Origin: Corynebacterium riegelii
GTDB taxonomy: Bacteria; Actinomycetota; Actinomycetes; Mycobacteriales; Mycobacteriaceae
Direction of reading: 5' to 3'
Length of the DNA stretch: 64,000 nt
NCBI RefSeq assembly: GCF_016728505.1
Contig: NZ_CP068159.1
Span: 248,001-312,000, forward strand
In this document: positions 18,476 to 26,908 of the stretch, one piece after another
How the letters are laid out: each line of letters opens with the position of its first letter
How positions within the stretch are numbered: the stretch's first letter is position 1
Made by a program: the position numbers and the translations under genes
The notes under the pieces: model-generated
The model's database searches: none
Told to the model about the DNA's origin: nothing
The model's input: the letters and a program-made list of their open reading frames with translations, nothing else

Positions 18476-19591
18476 CACGAGCTCTTCACAGGTGGCGTCC
18501 ACAACCTGGCGCCAATCGCCGGTGGCCTGGTAGAGCTTGCGCTGGCGCTCATACCCTGCGCCCCGGTCGATGATCTCGTGGACCAGCTCAAGCTCCTCAA
18601 CACACCCAATCTCGCGGGCGATCGGGGTGAGCTCCTCCACCAGCGCCACCAGGTCATCTTTAACCCACGCCTCATCAGTGGCGCGGCTGGTAATGATCTC
18701 CGCGTCCAACCCATACCTTGCACCGCGCCATTTGTTCTCCGCCACGTGCCACGGCTGCAACGTTGGCAATGTCTCGCCCGCCTCCAGCATCCGGTCGTAG
18801 TGCACCACCAGGCAGTGCGTCAGCGCCACAACGCCAGCGAGTTCGCGCAGGTTACTCGTGGCGTCCGAAATACGGACCTCGATGGTGCCCCACTTTGCGG
18901 CGGGTCGGACGTCGAAATGCATCGAGCCCGTGTGACTTATCACACCGGAAATCTTCTGATCCTGCATGAACCCAACCCAGTCCGCCCACGTGTGGAACTG
19001 GTACGGCATGCCAGCGGTGGGCAGCTGCTGGTACAACATGGTGCGGTTTGAGGCGTACCCCGTATCCAACCCCTCCCACGCCGGACTGGATGCCGAAATA
19101 GCCAGCAGGTGCGGGTACTTCGTCATCACAGCGTTGATAATCGGCCACACCTTGTCCTCATGGCTAATACCCACGTGGCAGTGCACGCCCCACAGCAACA
19201 TCTGCTTACCCCAATACTGGGTGCGGTTAATGATCTCCGCGTAGGTTTCCTTCGCGCTGAGCTGCTGTTCACGGAAGTCCGTGAACGGGTGGCCGCCGCC
19301 CGCCCACAACTTCAGCCCCTGGCGTTCGGCTTCGCCCCGCACCACGTTGAGATCACGACGCAACGCTTCAATCGCCTCACCCGTATTCGTGCACACCGGG
19401 GTGACCAGCTCAACAGTGTTCTGCAGAAACTCGCGCTCCAGGTGCGTCCCTGGGTGTGCCGCGTGCACCGCGTCAATCACATCGGCAGCCCGTGGCACTA
19501 GGTCGCGGGTCTGCGGGTCAATGACGCAGATCTCCCACTCCACGCCGAGAGTATTGGACTCCGAGCGGGCAAAATCGCGGTAAGGATCCAT
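18464..19591 (-). CDS. ybdK: Carboxylate-amine ligase, YbdK/GCS2 family (weak glutamate-cysteine ligase)
   Basis: About 375 residues starting [20 protein letters not shown]; the GVEWE motif begins the GCS2 ATP-binding fold. Other family blocks are [17 protein letters not shown] and [15 protein letters not shown]. Members ligate glutamate to amines or cysteine with ATP. Mycobacteria and corynebacteria use MshC for mycothiol, so a physiological role in glutathione synthesis is doubtful. An in-frame TTG 3 codons upstream is possible, but the ATG follows a TAGACT box at a distance fitting a leaderless mRNA. Orthologous by position to Rv0433, two genes from virR. Confidence 0.88.
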   Translation of the reverse strand: MDPYRDFARSESNTLGVEWEICVIDPQTRDLVPRAADVIDAVHAAHPGTHLEREFLQNTVELVTPVCTNTGEAIEALRRDLNVVRGEAERQGLKLWAGGGHPFTDFREQQLSAKETYAEIINRTQYWGKQMLLWGVHCHVGISHEDKVWPIINAVMTKYPHLLAISASSPAWEGLDTGYASNRTMLYQQLPTAGMPYQFHTWADWVGFMQDQKISGVISHTGSMHFDVRPAAKWGTIEVRISDATSNLRELAGVVALTHCLVVHYDRMLEAGETLPTLQPWHVAENKWRGARYGLDAEIITSRATDEAWVKDDLVALVEELTPIAREIGCVEELELVHEIIDRGAGYERQRKLYQATGDWRQVVDATCEELVRWS

Positions 19592-19710
19592 GTGCAGCAA
19601 GTCTATGCGGTGGGCGCCGAAATCCCGCCATTACATTCGGCGCTTGGTTGTTCTGGCTTGGTGTTGATAGTGCAGCATGGTGTTGATAGTGCTTCTGGCC
19701 ATCGTCAGGC

Positions 19711-19787
19711 TTTTTGTGAGTAGACGCTCGGTCAGAGCGTTAAGTTCTGCAACTGCGGACCCCTGACCGAGCATCTATTCACTAAAA
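19711..19787. repeat. Palindromic repeat, family 1, copy 1
   Basis: Arms GTGAGTAGACGCTCGGTCAG (19716-19735) and CTGACCGAGCATCTATTCAC (19763-19782) pair over about 20 bp with 1-2 mismatches; flanking TTTTT and AAAAA extend the stem. The ~27-nt loop begins AGCGTTAAG and ends near CCC. It lies in the 700-bp gene-free stretch between ybdK and virR, which holds two such copies and, at 19876-20006, a long-range inverted pair (GGATTACTG / CAGTAATCC). In mycobacteria sodC occupies this position; no sodC-like ORF is seen here. Confidence 0.85.
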
Positions 19788-20085
19788 ACGGTCACGGTTT
19801 ACTGGCTTTGGTGATGTTGGTGGCTTATTCCGGTCGGCGCCGACCTACTCCGGCCGCCGCCGCTGCAACAATCTCCGGATTACTGCATTTTCATCGCCGT
19901 GGTGGGGTTGTCTGGCAAAGATGACAATTGCGGCGCCCAAGCCGGGCCTAGATGGCACCTCGAATTCTGAATTTGTTTCCCGAAATCGGGGAAATAATTC
20001 AGTAATCCCAGGTGGCCGAGAGCACCAACCCAAACTAATTCAGAGCGGTGCCCCGGCCCGCCCGTCACCCCTTCGACGTGAAGCA

Positions 20086-20164
20086 TTTTTGTGAGTAGAC
20101 GCTCGGTCAGATCGTTAAATTCTGAAAACGCGAGCCCCTGACCGAGCATCTATTCACTAAAAGC
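20086..20164. repeat. Palindromic repeat, family 1, copy 2
   Basis: Same arms as copy 1 (20091-20110 and 20138-20157), same orientation, and a related loop (ATCGTTAAATTC). It is 375 bp from copy 1. A short tandem (GCAGCAATGAGG twice) follows at 20201-20224. Confidence 0.85.
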
Positions 20165-20249
20165 CTGACTCTCCCCGAACGCACTACCCGCAGACCAAGG
20201 CAGCAATGAGGGCAGCAATGAGGGCAAGGTCTGAAGGAAAAAGGGCGAA

Positions 20250-20283
20250 AAGGAAAACGCCCCGGCTCCAAGAAGCCGAGGCG
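20250..20283 (-). terminator. Intrinsic terminator of virR-like gene
   Basis: Minus strand: CGCCTCGGCT pairs with AGCCGGGGCG (10 bp with one G-T wobble) across a 6-nt loop, then GTTTTCC. It is ~25 nt after the stop codon. Confidence 0.75.
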
Positions 20284-20305
20284 CATTCGCACAAGTGTTG
20301 AGCGA

Positions 20306-21409
20306 TTAGTGGTTTTCCGCGAGCACCACAACGATTGCGTCGCGAGCATTCGTGTTCGGCGGCAACCGCACACCATCGGTTTTTGCTACGGCGACGCCAC
20401 CAAGCTGGCGGGCAATCTCCTCAGCAACCTGGCGCGCACCCTCGGTGCTTTCCGGATAGAAGACCTGCACGCCTTCGAAGGTGCCGTATTGCCCCTCCGG
20501 CATGTTCGCATTCTTCGTCGGATCGTTGAGCTCCTCAGTGTTCGCCACCTGGAAATTGCCATCCAGCTTGGCCATCGTATCGGCTGCCCAGCCATTGACG
20601 TTGGAGTTGTTGTAGACGAATACCTGGGCGTTCTGGGCGGTGATGGCGGGGCCGCCATCGTTGGGAGCCGGAGCCGGTGCCGGAGCGTTCGGATCGGCCG
20701 GATTCGCCGGGTCGGCAGGAGCGTTCGGGTCGGCGGAAGCGTTCGGGTCAGCGGGTTCGTTTTCCTGGCCTTCCGCGTTCGGGTCGGCCGGGTTCGCGTT
20801 CGTCGGAACGGTCTCCGGGGCCGGTGGCAGCGCCGAGTTGGTGCCGTCTGGCGAGTCGACGGCCGTGGTCTCGGTGGTTGCAGCGCCGGTGTTGGCATCG
20901 CTGCTCTTCTGAGTCAGGGCGTAAATGCCCCAGAGCAGCAGCAACGCGGCAACAGCAATCAGGATCATGGCCAGGCCACGCTTCGGAACACCGGCACCCG
21001 CAGCACCCGCGCCAGCTGCAGCACGACGACGACCACCCGCGCCACGAGCAGCACCAGCGGCGCCCGCACCTGCGGCGCCGGCGGCGAGGTTGTCGTCATC
21101 GTCGTCGTAGGCGTCAATGTACGCATCGTCGTATGCAGCGTCGTCGTATTCAGCGTCGCCGTATTCGGCGTCGTATGCAGCGCTGTATTCAGCGTCGTTG
21201 TAATCCTCGCGGCGGTGAGCGCCGGTATATTCCTCGGCACCCACCGAAGCAGCAGTGCCCGCTACCTGGTCCGGCTCGTGGCCGGGGTAGTCGGTGTACT
21301 CGGTGTCGGCAATGTACTCGGTGTCGCCAACAAACTCGTCGCCAACAAACTCGTCGCGGTTGTCGTCGCTAGGGCGGTTTCCCGGGTTGTTCGTAGTCAC
21401 GCGCGCCAC
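20306..21409 (-). CDS. VirR-like envelope protein with LytR_C domain
   Basis: 367 residues: a cytoplasmic, very acidic, Tyr/Asp-rich N-terminal region with tandem EYxDAEY-type motifs, then a basic Ala/Gly stretch, one membrane helix at about residues 145-166 (GLAMILIAVAALLLLWG), then an extracytoplasmic Pro/Asn/Ala/Asp linker with repeated ADPNAP units. The LytR_C domain follows from about residue 257 (AQVFVYNNSNVNGWA). The mycobacterial orthologue by position, Rv0431/VirR, tethers cell wall to membrane and limits vesicle release. It starts with GTG behind GAGGG, 26 nt after the DUF3263 gene, so the two are probably one transcript. Linker length is likely variable because of its repeats. Confidence 0.85.
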   Translation of the reverse strand: MARVTTNNPGNRPSDDNRDEFVGDEFVGDTEYIADTEYTDYPGHEPDQVAGTAASVGAEEYTGAHRREDYNDAEYSAAYDAEYGDAEYDDAAYDDAYIDAYDDDDDNLAAGAAGAGAAGAARGAGGRRRAAAGAGAAGAGVPKRGLAMILIAVAALLLLWGIYALTQKSSDANTGAATTETTAVDSPDGTNSALPPAPETVPTNANPADPNAEGQENEPADPNASADPNAPADPANPADPNAPAPAPAPNDGGPAITAQNAQVFVYNNSNVNGWAADTMAKLDGNFQVANTEELNDPTKNANMPEGQYGTFEGVQVFYPESTEGARQVAEEIARQLGGVAVAKTDGVRLPPNTNARDAIVVVLAENH

Positions 21410-21435
21410 ACTACCCTCGAGTGGAGGTTGAGGGT

Positions 21436-21648
21436 TTAAGGCGCGCCGTCGCGAAGCCTCTGCAATCTGCGCACCAACTGGGGCCGGGCGGCGAGCGCAT
21501 CGGGTGAGTCCAGCAAACCGTTGAGACGCTGGAAGTATCGCACCGGGCTGATGCCAAGTTCGCGGCGGATGGCTTCCTCTTTTGCGCCGAGTGAGCGTGG
21601 GGCGCGCGCTTCGAAGTCCAGCAGGGCAAGGTCATCGTCGGCGAGCAT
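21436..21648 (-). CDS. DUF3263 small protein
   Basis: About 70 residues, [17 protein letters not shown] and then a helix-turn-helix-like part with [20 protein letters not shown], which resembles a DNA-binding recognition helix. DUF3263 proteins sit upstream of virR in mycobacteria (Rv0430), as here. A second ATG six codons upstream would overlap the def start codon within one CATG; the inner ATG is preferred because it lies next to a TATATA box at the leaderless spacing. Function not established; a regulator of the following envelope gene is possible. Confidence 0.8.
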   Translation of the reverse strand: MLADDDLALLDFEARAPRSLGAKEEAIRRELGISPVRYFQRLNGLLDSPDALAARPQLVRRLQRLRDGAP

Positions 21649-21664
21649 GCCTAATATATACCGC
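21649..21664. promoter_or_regulatory. Symmetric -10 region serving def and DUF3263 divergently
   Basis: The 16 bp between the two start codons contain TAATATATA. Read rightward, TAATAT lies 7 nt before the def ATG; read leftward, TATATA lies 6 nt before the DUF3263 ATG. Both fit the -10 to start spacing of leaderless mRNAs, which are common in corynebacteria. Confidence 0.55.
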
Positions 21665-22237
21665 ATGACTATTCGACCAATCGTGATCTACGGCGACCCC
21701 GTCCTGCACACCCCCACGAAGGAAGTGACGCAGCCGGTGGAGGAGCTGCAGGAGCTCATTGCTGATATGCACGAGACTATGGACGCCGCGAATGGCGTCG
21801 GCCTGGCCGCCAACCAGATCGGTGTGCCGTTGCGTTTGTTTGTGTACCACTGCCCGGATGGGGATGTGATGCGTCGCGGCACGGTGATCAACCCGGTGCT
21901 GGAGACCAGCGAGATCCCGAAGACCATGCCGAGCGATACCGGCGAGGACGACGAAGGCTGCCTCTCCGTGCCTGGCGAGGGCTGGCCAACCGGCCGCGCC
22001 GACTGGGCCAAGGTCACCGGCCTGGATGAGAACGGCAATGAGGTAGAGGTGGAGGGCACCGGCTTTTTCGCCCGCTGCCTGCAGCACGAGGTTGGCCACC
22101 TGGACGGCTACGTGTACACGGACGTGCTGACCGGCCGTTACAAGAAGGAAGCGAAGCGCGCGATTCGTGATAACGGCTGGACCGAGGCCGGCAACACCTG
22201 GCTGCCGGGCACGGATGAGGACCCGTTTGGCCACTAG
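21665..22237 (+). CDS. def: Peptide deformylase
   Basis: 190 residues with the three PDF motifs in order: [10 protein letters not shown] (motif 1), EGCLSVPGE (motif 2, metal Cys) and QHEVGHLDG (motif 3, HExxH metal site and catalytic Glu). It removes the formyl group from nascent protein N-termini in the cytosol. The start [14 protein letters not shown] matches the family. Transcription is probably leaderless from the shared TA-rich box. Confidence 0.96.
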   Translation: MTIRPIVIYGDPVLHTPTKEVTQPVEELQELIADMHETMDAANGVGLAANQIGVPLRLFVYHCPDGDVMRRGTVINPVLETSEIPKTMPSDTGEDDEGCLSVPGEGWPTGRADWAKVTGLDENGNEVEVEGTGFFARCLQHEVGHLDGYVYTDVLTGRYKKEAKRAIRDNGWTEAGNTWLPGTDEDPFGH

Positions 22238-22309
22238 CACTTCTTGCTTGTGGGTGTAAGGGGTTATGCTTAGGCGTTGACTGTCCGTTTTCAATTGAAG
22301 GACCCCGCC

Positions 22310-23248
22310 ATGCGCACCGCTTCCGCCTTGATTGCTGCCGCCGCCGCTCTTGCGCTTTCGGCACCCGCCGCGAGCGCTACCTTGACGTCTTCGCCCGCCC
22401 CGGTGGTTCTCACTGAGGGCTCGGAGGCGCCCGAGCTGACCCGCGAGGAGCTGATCGAGGCCGCCATCAAGGCCAGCGACGCGTACGCGAAGAAGCAGAC
22501 CCCGGAGACCGAGGCCGCACTGCGCGAGGCGCTTGAGGCGTGGCTTGAGGATGTCACGGAGCGCATGGATGAGCTCGACGCCGAGCGCGACGAGGCCGGC
22601 GAGCTGCCCGAGGAGCTGGCCGATACCGAGGCTGAGCTGCTGGAAGAGCGCGTGTTGTTGCGGAAGCTGTACAAGGAGCTCCCGCTTGACGACGCTTCAA
22701 CGCACCCCCTCCCCACCATCCTCACCGAAGCAAACGTGGCGGATGAAGAGGCGGAAGTAACTACCGCGGAGGCCACGGCGGAAGAAGCGGCGGAGCCGGT
22801 GGCAACTGAGCGTGCAACCGCGAAGACTGCAACCGCGAAGACTAAGCGCGCGACCGCGGAGCCGACGCTGCGCCAGCGCGTGGTGACCCTGGCGGACGAC
22901 ACCACTACGTCCACCACCACCAGCGAGACTACGACGGACACTACGACGACGAATACGTCGACCACCAGCACCACGACCACGGGCACGTCCACCACCTCTT
23001 CCGCAACCACGTCCGGCACGGCAACCGTGTTGGAGAACAGGACGACTGAGGCGACCACGACGCGCTCCAGCACGAGCACCAGCTCCAGCACGAGCTCGAC
23101 CACCCGCACCTCCACGCCGACGAGTACCACAAGCACGACTCGCAACGACGATCTGGCTGAGACCGGCACCCCGATGCTGGGCCTGATTGCGCTGGGTGCG
23201 CTGCTGGTTGTGGGTGGCGTGTTCCTGACGCGTCGCGGCAACGAGTAA
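22310..23248 (+). CDS. Ser/Thr-rich secreted protein with LAETG sorting signal
   Basis: 312 residues. A classical signal peptide (MRTASALIAAAAALALSAPA, cleavage near ASA) is followed by a charged, helical Glu/Ala-rich region of about 130 residues, then about 90 residues of almost pure Thr/Ser. The end is LAETG, a hydrophobic stretch and TRRGNE, the three-part signal of sortase substrates; LAxTG is the form used by class E sortases of high-GC Gram-positives. The Thr/Ser stalk is probably glycosylated and spans the wall. AAGGA precedes the ATG. It is inserted between def and the GNAT gene, which are adjacent in mycobacteria. The binding function is unknown. Confidence 0.8.
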   Translation: MRTASALIAAAAALALSAPAASATLTSSPAPVVLTEGSEAPELTREELIEAAIKASDAYAKKQTPETEAALREALEAWLEDVTERMDELDAERDEAGELPEELADTEAELLEERVLLRKLYKELPLDDASTHPLPTILTEANVADEEAEVTTAEATAEEAAEPVATERATAKTATAKTKRATAEPTLRQRVVTLADDTTTSTTTSETTTDTTTTNTSTTSTTTTGTSTTSSATTSGTATVLENRTTEATTTRSSTSTSSSTSSTTRTSTPTSTTSTTRNDDLAETGTPMLGLIALGALLVVGGVFLTRRGNE

Positions 23249-23266
23249 GCACAGAGCGCAAAGCTA

Positions 23267-24211
23267 GTGTCGCGCGTTTTTCGTTCGGACCCGGTGGCGG
23301 TTGGGGACCGGGTTGTGGTGCGCCAGCGTCGCGGCGACCTGGATAGTGACGTCATCGGATTCGTCCACAGCACCGACCCTTTGGTGATTCGCCGGGGTGA
23401 GGAGCTTGTGGAGATTACGCACCTGCACATTATTAAGAAGCTCTCGCCGCGCACGGTGCGCAATTCGGACATCCGCGCGGTGGAAACCGCCACCGCTAAG
23501 GCTTTTCCGGGTCAAGAGCAGGTGCTCATCCAGGGCTGGTTGGCGCGCGCCGGTGCCGAGATCGCTGAGCGCTCCAACTCCGCCACGCCAATTGGCCACG
23601 CCGCGGGATTCCAGGCGGTGCCCTTAGACGAGATCAAAACGTTCTATCAAGAGCGTGACATGCCGGTGCAGCTTCTGATTCCGGAGCGCATTGGCAAACC
23701 CGCGCTGCGGCTAATTGAGCAGCACCCGGACAAATGGCAGCTGGGTGAAGAGATCGTGGTCATGACCCGCGAGCTCGACGACATTGAATACGAGATGGAC
23801 CCGCGCGTGCGCATTACAGAGCAGCCGGATGAAGACTGGCTGTCGCTTTACCATTACCGTGGCCAAGACCTCCCCGCCGAAGCGGTGCTGGACCTCGCCC
23901 AAAACATCGACGGCGAGATCGGCTTTGCCAGTCTGGTAGAAGGCGGCGAAACCATCGCGGTCACGCGCGCCACGATTACTGCCTCCGAAAACGAACGGCG
24001 CTGGCTGGGGTTTTCGGCGGTTGAGGTGGGTGGGCGGTGGCGTCGACAAGCAAAAGGCACTGTGCTGGGCCAAAGTGTGCTCGCGTGGGCCAAAAGCCGA
24101 GCTGATGCAGCATACCTGCAGGTAAGGGTGTCGAACGTGGCGGGGATCGCATTGTACACCAAACTGGGGTTTGTGGAACACCACCGCCACCGCTACGCAC
24201 GGCTGGGCTAG
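23267..24211 (+). CDS. GNAT family N-acetyltransferase (Rv0428c-like)
   Basis: 314 residues starting at GTG. The N-terminal part has a small beta-barrel-like region (VAVGDRVVVRQRRGDLDSD); the C-terminal part is the GNAT fold with a variant acetyl-CoA loop (VGGRWRRQAKGTVLGQSVL) and the closing segment VSNVAGIALYTKLGF. The substrate is unknown. It lies in the conserved def - GNAT - xthA order, and the xthA start is 9 nt downstream of its stop. Confidence 0.85.
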   Translation: MSRVFRSDPVAVGDRVVVRQRRGDLDSDVIGFVHSTDPLVIRRGEELVEITHLHIIKKLSPRTVRNSDIRAVETATAKAFPGQEQVLIQGWLARAGAEIAERSNSATPIGHAAGFQAVPLDEIKTFYQERDMPVQLLIPERIGKPALRLIEQHPDKWQLGEEIVVMTRELDDIEYEMDPRVRITEQPDEDWLSLYHYRGQDLPAEAVLDLAQNIDGEIGFASLVEGGETIAVTRATITASENERRWLGFSAVEVGGRWRRQAKGTVLGQSVLAWAKSRADAAYLQVRVSNVAGIALYTKLGFVEHHRHRYARLG

Positions 24212-24220
24212 TCTTACTGC

Positions 24221-25012
24221 ATGCGAATTGCCACGTGGAACGTCAACTCAGTGCGAACCCGCGCTGAGCGCATCGGCGCATTCCTCACACGCGGTGACAT
24301 CGACGTGTTGTGCATGCAGGAAACCAAATGCGCGGACGACAAATTCCCCTACTCAGTTTTCAACGTCTTGGGCTACGACGTCGCCCATGTTGGTTACAAC
24401 CAGTGGAATGGGGTGGCGATTGCGTCGCGAGTCGGCCTGGAAAACGTACGCCACGAGTTCGAGCGGCAGCCGGCGTTTGCCAAAACCGGCGAGCCTGTGC
24501 GTGAAGCCCGCGCCGTGGGTGCCGTGTGCGGCGGGGTGGACGTGTGGAGCCTGTACGTGCCCAACGGCCGCGAGATCGGGGACCCGCATTATGACTACAA
24601 GCTGGAGTTCCTCTGGCGCCTCGCCGACGTGGTGCAGCCGTCCGCTCACCAGGCTTTGTGCGGCGACTTCAACATTGCGCCCAGGGATACCAACGTGTGG
24701 GACGTGTCGTTTTTTGAAGGCCGCACGCACGTGACCGAGCCGGAGCGCGCCGCGTTCCAAATCCTGCTTGAGACCGGGTTGTCGCAGGTCAAGCACGAAG
24801 AGCCGTACAGCTTCTGGGACTACAAATCCGCCCGCTTCCAGCGCAACCAAGGCATGTTGATCGACTTCCTGCTGGCCACCGCGCCGTTGGCGGGCGGGTT
24901 CGAGCGCGCCTGGGTTGACGTTGAGGAACGCTCCGGCAAGGGCGCGTCCGACCACGCGCCGGTGATCGCCCAGTTTGATACGCACACGCTGGATATAGAC
25001 GCGGTTCGCTGA
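24221..25012 (+). CDS. xthA: Exodeoxyribonuclease III / AP endonuclease
   Basis: 263 residues, MRIATWNVNSVRTR at the start. Catalytic motifs are present: CMQETK (metal Glu), YVPNGR, CGDFNIAPRD (Asp and Asn) and GASDHAPV (Asp-His). The enzyme cuts DNA 5' to abasic sites and degrades 3' ends in base excision repair. The ATG is preceded at leaderless spacing by TAGTCT, which overlaps the stop codon of the GNAT gene. Confidence 0.95.
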   Translation: MRIATWNVNSVRTRAERIGAFLTRGDIDVLCMQETKCADDKFPYSVFNVLGYDVAHVGYNQWNGVAIASRVGLENVRHEFERQPAFAKTGEPVREARAVGAVCGGVDVWSLYVPNGREIGDPHYDYKLEFLWRLADVVQPSAHQALCGDFNIAPRDTNVWDVSFFEGRTHVTEPERAAFQILLETGLSQVKHEEPYSFWDYKSARFQRNQGMLIDFLLATAPLAGGFERAWVDVEERSGKGASDHAPVIAQFDTHTLDIDAVR

Positions 25013-25016
25013 TCTT

Positions 25017-26594
25017 ATGGACGTTTCGTGGTGGCAGGCGGCGCTGTTCGTCCTAGATTTTGCGATCAAGCTGGTCATGATCGGTATCGTGCCGGGCGGG
25101 CGCAAACCGTCCAGCGCCAACGCGTGGCTGCTGCTCATCCTGTTTGTGCCGGTGGTCGGCCTGCCATTGTTCCTGCTCATGGGCTCACGGATAGCGTCCC
25201 GGCGCCGCCACCGCATCCAGGTGGAAGCCAAAGAGGCCGTGGACAACATCCACACGGACATTCCGGATGAGCCCGGGTCTTTAAGCGGCGAGGCCTCCTC
25301 CATCGTGCGCCTCAACCGCACACTCACCGGCTACCCGGCGCTGGAAGCGTCCATCCCCGCGCTCTGGACGGACTACGACATGACCATGCACCGCATGGCC
25401 GAACTCATCGACAACGCCCAACACGACGTAAACATCGAAATCTACGCCGTGGCCTGGGACGACACCACAGGCATAGTCTTCGAAGCCATCGAGCGCGCCG
25501 TCGCCCGCGGCGTCCACGTCCGCCTGCTATTCGACCACATCGGCTCCCAAAAATACCCCGGCTTCCGCAAGTTGAAGAAGCGCCTGACCGAAATCGGTGT
25601 GGACTGGCACATGATGCTCCCCCTCGCCCCACTGCGCGGCCGCTGGCGCCGCCCGGATCTTCGCAACCACAGGAAGCTTTTGCTTATCGACGCCAACGTC
25701 GCCCTCCTCGGCTCCTTCAACCTCATCGACCGCACCTATTTGCTACGCCGGCACAGGCGCGCGGGCAGGCAATGGGTCGACGCGTTCATTGAGCTGCGCG
25801 GACCCATCGTTGCGTCCCTGGAGTCCATGTTCGCCGTGGACTGGTTCACCGAATCCGGCGAAGTCCTCGAACTGCGCTCCCCGCGCGAGATTGGTTCTGG
25901 TTCGGGTGCTGTTGGCGCTGGTGTTGCTGGTGGCGCTTCGGGCGCTGGCGCTGGTTCGGGCGTTGGTGGCGGCGCTTCGGGCGCTTCGGGTGCTTCGTGC
26001 GCTGGCGTTGCTGACGCTTCGTGCGCTGGCGCGAACGTCGTCCAGCTGGTGCCCTCCGGCCCCGGCTACCTGACCGAGCCGAACCTGCGCATGTTCAACA
26101 CGATGATCCACCACGCGCGCGAACACCTGATCCTGTGTTCCCCCTACTTCGTGCCCGAAGACTCCATGCTGGAAGCCATCACCTCCGCCTGCTACCGAGG
26201 TGTGCGCGTGGACCTCCTCGTCGGCGCGAAGGCCGACCAGTTCATGGTCCAACACGCCCAATCTTCCTACTACGAGCAGCTTTTAAACGCCGGCGTCCAC
26301 ATCTGGGAATTCCCTGCCCCGTATATCCTGCACTCCAAGTTCGTACTGGCAGATCCCGGTACCGAAAACGCCGTCGGCGTCATCGGCTCGTCCAACATGG
26401 ACATCCGTTCGTTCTCGTTGAACTACGAGTCTTCCCTGTTCATCGCCTCCGGCTCCCTCCTACCCGCGCTTCATCACTTAGCGTTGAACTACATCGCCGT
26501 CTCCCACGAACTCCTGCCCCAGGTTTGGGAGCAGCGCCCCTGGTACCGACGCTACATCGACAACGTGATGAAGCTGACCTCCGCGCTGCAGTAG
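25017..26594 (+). CDS. cls: Cardiolipin synthase, PLD superfamily, with a low-complexity insertion
   Basis: 525 residues: two N-terminal membrane helices, then two phospholipase-D half-sites, NHRKLLLIDANVALLGSFN and LHSKFVLADPGTENAVGVIGSSNMD (HxK-x4-D plus GSxN in both). The enzyme joins phosphatidyl groups at the inner membrane to make cardiolipin. Between the halves, at about residues 292-340, is a Gly/Ala/Ser/Val insertion containing GASGAGAGSG-like repeats and two cysteines (SCAG twice). Its DNA (about 25891-26036) is a degenerate repeat of GGCGCTTCG-like words and is likely unstable in length. It starts 4 nt after xthA. Confidence 0.93.
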   Translation: MDVSWWQAALFVLDFAIKLVMIGIVPGGRKPSSANAWLLLILFVPVVGLPLFLLMGSRIASRRRHRIQVEAKEAVDNIHTDIPDEPGSLSGEASSIVRLNRTLTGYPALEASIPALWTDYDMTMHRMAELIDNAQHDVNIEIYAVAWDDTTGIVFEAIERAVARGVHVRLLFDHIGSQKYPGFRKLKKRLTEIGVDWHMMLPLAPLRGRWRRPDLRNHRKLLLIDANVALLGSFNLIDRTYLLRRHRRAGRQWVDAFIELRGPIVASLESMFAVDWFTESGEVLELRSPREIGSGSGAVGAGVAGGASGAGAGSGVGGGASGASGASCAGVADASCAGANVVQLVPSGPGYLTEPNLRMFNTMIHHAREHLILCSPYFVPEDSMLEAITSACYRGVRVDLLVGAKADQFMVQHAQSSYYEQLLNAGVHIWEFPAPYILHSKFVLADPGTENAVGVIGSSNMDIRSFSLNYESSLFIASGSLLPALHHLALNYIAVSHELLPQVWEQRPWYRRYIDNVMKLTSALQ

Positions 26595-26756
26595 GTGCGG
26601 CTTCAGCTTCAGCGCTTCGGCTTTGGCTTTGGCCCCGCCGCCCGCCGCCCGCCGCCCGCCGCTGCACACTAATCCCGGAATTGTTGCATTCCGCCCCCTA
26701 AACGCCCAGGTGGCAACACCAGCTCCCGGAATTATTGCATCCTCGCGATGGCTTCA

Positions 26757-26845
26757 CTGACAAATCTGACATTTCGGCACTCCTTGAAATTTTAACCGCC
26801 CAGGTCAGGGCGTTTTCACCAAAATCGCGTCGTCACATTTGTCAG
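26757..26845. repeat. Dispersed inverted-repeat element, family 2, copy 2
   Basis: Begins CTGACAAAT and ends ATTTGTCAG, with CCCAGGT and GCGTCGTCA inside, as in copy 1 at 10442-10518. Two direct copies of CCCGGAATT-N-TTGCAT precede it (near 26676 and 26735). The surrounding gene-free stretch 26595-26908 also has CGCCCGCCGC runs just after the cls stop. Confidence 0.55.
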
Positions 26846-26850
26846 AACCA

Positions 26851-26898
26851 ACGGCCAATGGCCCACCCCAACGGCCAATGGCCCACCCCAACGGCCAA
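26851..26898. repeat. 20-nt tandem repeat
   Basis: ACGGCCAATGGCCCACCCCA occurs twice perfectly plus a partial third copy, immediately downstream of the ABC permease gene. Each unit contains the palindrome GGCCAATGGCC. Confidence 0.85.
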
Positions 26899-26908
26899 AA
26901 CCAACCCC

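Noticed and set aside
19711..20164. Family 1 palindromes as ordinary intrinsic terminators
   Set aside because: In copies 1, 2 and 4 the stem is preceded by T-runs and followed by A-runs on the strand read, the opposite of a terminator. Only copy 3 has a short T-run after it.
20309..21439. 376-codon plus-strand frame opposite the virR-like gene
   Set aside because: It is composed of Val/Gly/Arg low complexity, the complement of the Asp/Ala/Pro repeats in the real protein.
26595..26660. CRISPR-like or satellite array after cls
   Set aside because: Short G/C runs of CGCCCGCCGC without unique spacers; simple low complexity.
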